Source of the DNA: Schleiferiaceae bacterium
GTDB lineage: Bacteria > Bacteroidota > Bacteroidia > Flavobacteriales > Schleiferiaceae
Assembly (NCBI GenBank): GCA_029254375.1
Contig: JAQWXR010000002.1
Location: 1 to 64,000 of the forward strand
DNA: 64,000 bases
Reading direction: 5' to 3'
Shown here: positions 58,998-64,000 of the stretch, piece after piece
Layout: each line of letters begins with the position of its first letter
Numbering within the stretch: position 1 is the first letter of the stretch
Program-made: the position numbers and the translations under genes
The notes under the pieces: model-generated
Seen by the model: the letters and a program-made list of their open reading frames with translations, nothing else
The model's database searches: none
Told to the model about the DNA's origin: nothing

Positions 58998-60386
58998 ATG
59001 CATTACGAATCTAACGTACGCGAACCACTTATTCTCGGGGATAAGTCCTATAAGGACATCACCGTGGACGTGGCTCGTCCTGTAGAAACGGCGGCCCCCA
59101 GAGCTTGGTGGATCGTTTTCTCCATTTCATTGGTCATGTTCCTATGGGGCGTGGGCTGCATCTTGTACACGATCGGAACGGGTATCGGCGTTTGGGGCTT
59201 GAATAAAACCGTAGGCTGGGCCTGGGACATCACCAACTTCGTATGGTGGGTAGGTATCGGTCATGCGGGGACTTTGATTTCAGCCGTTCTGCTCTTATTC
59301 CGTCAAAAGTGGCGTATGGCCATCAACCGTTCAGCGGAAGCCATGACCATCTTCTCGGTCATTCAAGCGGGATTGTTCCCCTTGATTCACATGGGTCGTA
59401 TTTGGATGGGCTATTGGGTGTTCCCATTTCCTAACCAGTACGGTTCACTCTGGGTAAACTTTAACTCTCCCTTGTTGTGGGACGTATTTGCCATCTCGAC
59501 CTACTTGACGGTATCTACGGTTTTCTGGTACACGGGCTTGATTCCAGACTTTGCGATGATTCGCGACCGTGCGATCAATCCGGTTCAAAAGCATATCTAT
59601 CGCATCCTCTCCTTCGGTTGGGGGGGTAAGGCCAAAGCATGGCAGCGTTTCGAAGAGGTGTCCTTGGTTTTGGCCGGTTTGGCTACGCCTTTGGTACTCT
59701 CCGTGCACACGATTGTATCCATGGACTTCGCTACCTCGGTGATTCCAGGGTGGCACACGACCATCTTCCCTCCCTACTTCGTTGCAGGAGCAATCTTCTC
59801 CGGTTTTGCGATGGTGCAGACCTTGCTGCTGATCGTTCGCAAGATTTTCAAGATGGAGGACTACATCACGATTCAACATATCGAAATGATGAATATCGTC
59901 ATCATGGTGACGGGTTCAATTGTGGGTGTCGCCTACATCACGGAGCTCTTCATCGCTTGGTACTCCGGGGTTGAATATGAACAATATGCCTTCCTAAATC
60001 GGGCTACAGGACCTTATTGGTGGGCCTATTGGTCTATGATGACCTGCAACGTGTTCTCACCTCAGTTTATGTGGTTCAAGAAGCTGCGCACCAACTTGGT
60101 TTTCACCTTCTTGATTTCGATCATTGTTAATATCGGTATGTGGTTTGAGCGATTTGTCATTATCGTGACATCACTCCACCGCGATTACTTGCCATCAAGT
60201 TGGAGTATGTTCTCCCCCACATTTGTAGATATCGGCATCTTCATTGGAACCATCGGATTCTTCTTCGTTTTGTTCCTTTTGTATGCACGCTCCTTCCCGG
60301 TCATTGCCCAAGCCGAATTGAAGACTATCCTTAAATCTTCTGGAGAATCCCAGAAAAAACACCACGATCCCCATGGCGCACACTGA
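58998..60386 (+). CDS. actC: Alternative complex III membrane subunit ActC (NrfD-like)
   Basis: 462 residues with about ten membrane helices, NrfD/PsrC family. Segments such as FVWWVGIGHAGTLISAVLLL, WRMAINRSAEAMTIFSVIQA and HMGRIWMGYWVFPFPNQYG are typical of the quinol-binding subunit next to the last Fe-S cluster of ActB. A second NrfD-like subunit (ActF) is encoded downstream, as expected for this complex. It overlaps actD by 14 bases. Confidence 0.95.
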   Translation: MHYESNVREPLILGDKSYKDITVDVARPVETAAPRAWWIVFSISLVMFLWGVGCILYTIGTGIGVWGLNKTVGWAWDITNFVWWVGIGHAGTLISAVLLLFRQKWRMAINRSAEAMTIFSVIQAGLFPLIHMGRIWMGYWVFPFPNQYGSLWVNFNSPLLWDVFAISTYLTVSTVFWYTGLIPDFAMIRDRAINPVQKHIYRILSFGWGGKAKAWQRFEEVSLVLAGLATPLVLSVHTIVSMDFATSVIPGWHTTIFPPYFVAGAIFSGFAMVQTLLLIVRKIFKMEDYITIQHIEMMNIVIMVTGSIVGVAYITELFIAWYSGVEYEQYAFLNRATGPYWWAYWSMMTCNVFSPQFMWFKKLRTNLVFTFLISIIVNIGMWFERFVIIVTSLHRDYLPSSWSMFSPTFVDIGIFIGTIGFFFVLFLLYARSFPVIAQAELKTILKSSGESQKKHHDPHGAH

Positions 60387-60891
60387 GCACACCCCGGTCG
60401 TACGCGCGCTTTACCTAGACGATGATGTCGTACTAGATGCGGTTAAAGACCTGCGCGGAAAAGGCATTAAGGTGAAGGAGGTTTATTCCCCTTTCCCGAT
60501 CCACGGTTTGGATAAAGCCATGGGATTAAAAGAAACACGTATCGCGATGGCGGCGTTCATGTATGGTTTGATCGGTTTGTCCGTCGCCATTCTGATCACT
60601 TCCTATATGATGAACATAGATTGGCCGCAGAACATTGGCGGAAAGCCTTCTATGACCTGGGGGAAAAATATGCCTGCATTTGTGCCCATTATTTTTGAAT
60701 TAACGGTATTCTTTGCGGCCCACTTAATGGTTTGGACGTTTTTGATTATTAATAAGTTGTACCCCGGTGCAGCGCCTCAGAATCCAGATCCCCGGACTAC
60801 GGACCACCACTTCATGATTGAAGTTGCGGCAGGTGATGGGGTCGTGGACGCCCTGAAAGCTACGGGTGCCATTGAAATTGCAGAAGCCTAA
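60373..60891 (+). CDS. actD: Alternative complex III subunit ActD (DUF3341)
   Basis: 172 residues with two membrane helices (about 54-78 and 96-122). The N-terminal cytoplasmic part contains VKEVYSPFPIHGLDKAMGL, the DUF3341 signature. It is a structural membrane subunit without cofactors. Its position between actC and actE is the standard operon order. Confidence 0.93.
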   Translation: MAHTEHTPVVRALYLDDDVVLDAVKDLRGKGIKVKEVYSPFPIHGLDKAMGLKETRIAMAAFMYGLIGLSVAILITSYMMNIDWPQNIGGKPSMTWGKNMPAFVPIIFELTVFFAAHLMVWTFLIINKLYPGAAPQNPDPRTTDHHFMIEVAAGDGVVDALKATGAIEIAEA

Positions 60892-60895
60892 TCCC

Positions 60896-61483
60896 ATGAA
60901 AAAAGGAATCCTACTCTCCTCGATTGTTGTGCTTGGTCTAATGACTGCGTGCAATTCAGACAAATCGACACCAGGCTATACGTTCATGGACGATATGTAT
61001 CGTTCCCCTTCATTGGAAACGTATTCTGCCGCTGCCAATACGGCGCAAGGAACGGCGGCCCAATTGCCCGTCGAAGGAACGGTGGCTCGCGGTTATGTCC
61101 CTTATGACCTTCCGAATAGTAATGAAGGCTATGAGGCGTCAAAGAACAACTCAGCGGTACCATCATACTTTTCTGACCTGGATGCGGAGCAAGGGAAGGA
61201 GCTTTATTCCGCTTTCTGTTCGCATTGCCACGGAGTAAAAGGAGATGGAAATGGCATCCTGATGGAGCGAGAGAAGATCCTAGGTGTACCCGGGTATAGC
61301 ACTTCGCGATTGCCAGATATCACGCCAGGAACCATCTACCATGTCATCATGCATGGAAAGAACAACATGGGATCTCACGCTTCCCAACTGACCTATGAAG
61401 AGCGTTGGAAAATCATCAAATACGTGATGAAACTTCGCGAAGATCAATCTGCAACGGCTGCTCCTGCTGAGCCCGCTGCCTAA
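60896..61483 (+). CDS. actE: Alternative complex III monoheme cytochrome c lipoprotein ActE
   Basis: 195 residues; lipoprotein signal ending GLMTAC (Cys19), a linker with RGYVPYDLPNSNEGYE, and a cytochrome c domain with heme motif FCSHCHG near residue 107 and a probable axial Met in MGSHASQLTYEER. The ATG at 60896 is used; an in-frame ATG at 60866 would overlap actD and lacks a signal. Confidence 0.93.
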   Translation: MKKGILLSSIVVLGLMTACNSDKSTPGYTFMDDMYRSPSLETYSAAANTAQGTAAQLPVEGTVARGYVPYDLPNSNEGYEASKNNSAVPSYFSDLDAEQGKELYSAFCSHCHGVKGDGNGILMEREKILGVPGYSTSRLPDITPGTIYHVIMHGKNNMGSHASQLTYEERWKIIKYVMKLREDQSATAAPAEPAA

Positions 61484-61489
61484 TTTCAA

Positions 61490-62881
61490 ATGCCGACTAC
61501 GATGTTTGTATTTACTAAAAAGGCTAAACTTTTCGCCGGCGCCCTCACCTTGGTGGGCTTGGTCATGATGGTGATTGGTTTTAATACTGGCGGTCACGAA
61601 CTAGATAGCCATGACGGGCATGCTACTGAGATGCACGCAATGGACGCGCACGCGGAAGAGGCTCATGCGGATCACTCTAAAGAGGATCACTCTGAAGAGG
61701 CCCACCCAGAAGCAGCCCATGCCGAGCACGCGGAAGAAGCTCATGCGGATCACGAGGAAGGCCATGGAGGTCATGAAGATCACGGAGCCGCCAATCGCCC
61801 TTGGGCAGCATTCATGGTTAATACCATCTTTTTCCTGGGTATTGGAATAGGGACGCTATTCTTCTTAGCCATTCAGTATGCCGCTCAGGCTGGCTGGTCT
61901 GCTGGTATTCTGCGTGTAATGGAGGCTGTGGCTCTATTCGTGAGCATCCCCCTCCTTGGAATGCTATTCCTGGCCATTACGGGGTCAATGGACCTGCACC
62001 ACATTTGGCATTGGATGCAAGACGGTATCATGGATCCAACGAGTCCAAACTATGATTCCATTATTGCTGGCAAAGAGGCCTATCTCAATGATACATTCTT
62101 TACTTTGAGAACCGTGGCCTACTTGATAATTTGGGGGGGTGCTGCCTATTTGTTGCGACGCAATAGTTTAAAAGAAGATGCACTGCCTGAAGGCCAAACG
62201 ATATTCTTCACCCAGCGTAAATTGGCGGCGATTTTCATTGTGCTTTATGCCGTGACAAGCTCCACTAGCGCATGGGATTGGATTATGTCGATTGATACGC
62301 ACTGGTTTAGCACCTTGTTTGGCTGGTACACCTTTGCAGGAATGTTCGTAACAGCCTTGACGGTCTTGAACGTATTGGTTATGTTCCTTCGCGTGCAAAA
62401 CTACTTGCCTTGGGTGAATGATAACCACCAGCATGATTTAAGTAAGTTCATGTTTGCCTTCTCCGTCTTCTGGACCTATCTGTGGTTCTCTCAGTATATG
62501 TTGATCTGGTACTCAAATATTCCTGAAGAAACGCCCTACTACCTGGCGCGTTTTGGCGAATTCAAACCGCTATTCATTACCATGCTGGTTTTAAACTTCT
62601 TCATGCCTGTATTGGTTTTGATGTCGCGAGATTCCAAGCGAATTATGGGATTCATCATGCTTGCGGCGGTATTCGTTCTAGCGGGTCACTGGATGGATCA
62701 TTATATCATGATTATGCCCGGTAGCGTAGGATACCACTACGGTTTTGGTTGGGTAGAAATCGGGGGATTCTTGTTCTATGCAGGGTTGTTTCTTTATGTG
62801 GTTCAACGCAACTTGGCCGCAGCGCCCTTGCGCTTGAAGAACCACGCTCTGATTCATGAAAGTAAATTGTTCCACCAATAA
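61490..62881 (+). CDS. actF: Alternative complex III membrane subunit ActF (NrfD-like) with His-rich loop
   Basis: 463 residues, about ten membrane helices. After the first helix (about 12-32) comes a stretch of about 70 residues (36-105) with 16 histidines in repeats such as EEAHADH and SEEAHPEAAHAEH; by the positive-inside rule it should face the periplasm. The rest matches the second quinol-oxidoreductase membrane subunit (SSTSAWDWIMSIDTHWFSTL, QYMLIWYSNIPEETPYYLAR). The His-rich insert is longer than I expect for the family. The start may be 61490 or the ATG at 61502. Confidence 0.93.
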   Translation: MPTTMFVFTKKAKLFAGALTLVGLVMMVIGFNTGGHELDSHDGHATEMHAMDAHAEEAHADHSKEDHSEEAHPEAAHAEHAEEAHADHEEGHGGHEDHGAANRPWAAFMVNTIFFLGIGIGTLFFLAIQYAAQAGWSAGILRVMEAVALFVSIPLLGMLFLAITGSMDLHHIWHWMQDGIMDPTSPNYDSIIAGKEAYLNDTFFTLRTVAYLIIWGGAAYLLRRNSLKEDALPEGQTIFFTQRKLAAIFIVLYAVTSSTSAWDWIMSIDTHWFSTLFGWYTFAGMFVTALTVLNVLVMFLRVQNYLPWVNDNHQHDLSKFMFAFSVFWTYLWFSQYMLIWYSNIPEETPYYLARFGEFKPLFITMLVLNFFMPVLVLMSRDSKRIMGFIMLAAVFVLAGHWMDHYIMIMPGSVGYHYGFGWVEIGGFLFYAGLFLYVVQRNLAAAPLRLKNHALIHESKLFHQ

Positions 62882-62892
62882 TATTCTTTGAT

Positions 62893-63918
62893 ATGACTGG
62901 TCTTTTGATGGTTATTGTGCTTGCCCTTGCGGTCTTTGCCGCGGCACAAATCATGCGTATTTATGAGCTTTCGGCCAAAGTCAGCCAAGTACGCGAATAC
63001 GAGGTGACAGACAAGGATAATTCGAATCAAGGTCGCATGATGTTGGTATTTGGAATTGGACTCGTCGTTGCTTTCTTTTGGATGGTGGCTACATGGGGTG
63101 AGATCATGTTGCCCAAACCCTCTTCCATGCACGGCGTTGAAATAGATCGCTTGTGGGATATTTCTATGGGCATGATCATCTTCATGTTCGTTGTGGTTCA
63201 GCTTGTTACATTCTATTTCGCCTTCAAGTATCGTGGACGTAAGGATGGAAAAGCTACATTCTATGAGCACAATGATCGCTTGGAATTCATTTGGACCATC
63301 GTTCCAGCCATTGTGTTGGCGGTATTGATCATCTATGGCCTAACAACGTGGTCGAATGTGATGAATCCAGAAAATGAAGAGGAGCCCATGGTGGTTGAAC
63401 TCTATGCGCAGCAGTTCAAATGGACCGCGCGTTATTCTGGAGATGACAATACCCTCGGGTTTGCGAATGTCCGCTTGATTGGCGGGGCCAATATCGTTGG
63501 AGTGGATACCTTGCATGTAAATTCGGCAGACGACTTTTTGGCGACTGAAATTCACCTGCCCGTAGGGCGCCCTGTGCTGTTCAAATTCCGCGCTCAGGAT
63601 GTGATTCACTCGGCATACATGCCCCACTTCCGCGCTCAAATGAACTGCGTGCCCGGCATGGAAACACATTTTCAATTCACTCCCACTATTACTACAGCAG
63701 AAATCCGCCAAGATGCAGATGTGCAAGGAAAGGTGGCGCGCATCAATGCCATCCGCCAGGCTAAAGGTCTCGAGCTCTACGAGTACGACTACCTACTACT
63801 TTGTAACAAAATTTGTGGCTCTGCCCACTACAATATGCAAATGAACATTGTTGTGGAAACGCAAGCAGAATATGATGCTTGGGCGAAGGAACAAAAGACA
63901 ATTGCTGAAACTCTCTAA
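62893..63918 (+). CDS. coxB: Cytochrome c oxidase subunit II
   Basis: 341 residues. About four membrane helices occupy the first 150 residues, one or two more than the classic hairpin. The periplasmic cupredoxin domain carries the binuclear CuA ligands: His239 in HSAYMPHF, then CNKICGSAHYNM with Cys304, Cys308, His312 and Met315. It receives electrons from cytochrome c or directly from the alternative complex III encoded upstream. Confidence 0.95.
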   Translation: MTGLLMVIVLALAVFAAAQIMRIYELSAKVSQVREYEVTDKDNSNQGRMMLVFGIGLVVAFFWMVATWGEIMLPKPSSMHGVEIDRLWDISMGMIIFMFVVVQLVTFYFAFKYRGRKDGKATFYEHNDRLEFIWTIVPAIVLAVLIIYGLTTWSNVMNPENEEEPMVVELYAQQFKWTARYSGDDNTLGFANVRLIGGANIVGVDTLHVNSADDFLATEIHLPVGRPVLFKFRAQDVIHSAYMPHFRAQMNCVPGMETHFQFTPTITTAEIRQDADVQGKVARINAIRQAKGLELYEYDYLLLCNKICGSAHYNMQMNIVVETQAEYDAWAKEQKTIAETL

Positions 63919-63944
63919 TCAAGGACGTTAAAAAGGGAAACCCT

Positions 63945-64000
63945 ATGGCTTCGCACGAACACGGTAACGACCACGCTCACGATCACGATCACGAGCATCA
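63945..64000 (+). CDS. coxA: Start of cytochrome c oxidase subunit I (partial)
   Basis: An ATG 26 bases after coxB opens a frame running off the window: MASHEHGNDHAHDHDHEH, a histidine-rich N-terminus with eight His in 18 residues. The identity is inferred mainly from position after coxB; no catalytic part is visible. Confidence 0.65.
   Translation, partial: MASHEHGNDHAHDHDHEH

Overview
The window is chromosomal DNA of roughly even base composition from a member of the Bacteroidota, most like a marine or freshwater Flavobacteriales-type aerobe. The evidence is phylum-specific: type IX secretion (T9SS) C-terminal sorting domains, a PorV/PorQ-type outer-membrane protein, TonB receptors with N-terminal carboxypeptidase-like domains, DUF3098, alternative complex III (Act) genes, no obvious Shine-Dalgarno sites, and repeated matches to the Bacteroidota promoter element TAnnTTTG just upstream of genes. 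I see no phage, insertion sequence, CRISPR array or rRNA.

Layout. 1-7.4 kb: housekeeping genes (yhhQ-type transporter, sppA, folK, an OmpA-like lipoprotein, a SPOUT methyltransferase, mutS). 7.4-7.6 kb: tRNA-Gly(GCC) with its own promoter and terminator. 7.6-26.8 kb: a very long minus-strand run of nine genes for secreted and outer-membrane proteins, most of them joined by short overlaps and closed by one strong terminator. It holds two TonB receptors, a secreted EEP-family nuclease/phosphatase, three large secreted proteins (two of them with T9SS sorting domains), two lipoproteins and a PorV-like barrel. 26.9-30.1 kb: a beta-helix lipoprotein, and divergently a PhoB/PhoR-like response regulator and kinase. 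30.1-33 kb: tryptophan 2,3-dioxygenase, an MJ1255-like glycosyltransferase and an LpxH-like phosphoesterase gene broken by an in-frame TAG. 33-41 kb: M23 peptidase, leuS, then ftsX-DUF3098-uppP-truB, then queA. 41-49 kb: two envelope proteins of unknown role, rlmN, and mrp-nfuA-korA-korB. 49-54.5 kb: YebC, an S9 peptidase, two rhodanese proteins, thioredoxin and a SPOR protein. 54.6-64 kb: the aerobic respiratory operon actABCDEF-coxB-coxA (coxA runs off the right edge).

How the parts fit. The respiratory block moves electrons from menaquinol through alternative complex III to a cytochrome c oxidase. KorAB is a ferredoxin-dependent 2-oxoacid oxidoreductase encoded with two Fe-S carriers. The most distinctive region is 7.6-30 kb. 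My best reading is a surface system that binds and degrades a phosphorus-rich polymer, possibly extracellular nucleic acid, imports the product through TonB receptors, and is controlled by the neighbouring PhoBR-like pair. The gene content and layout are visible in the sequence; the substrate and the regulation are inference.
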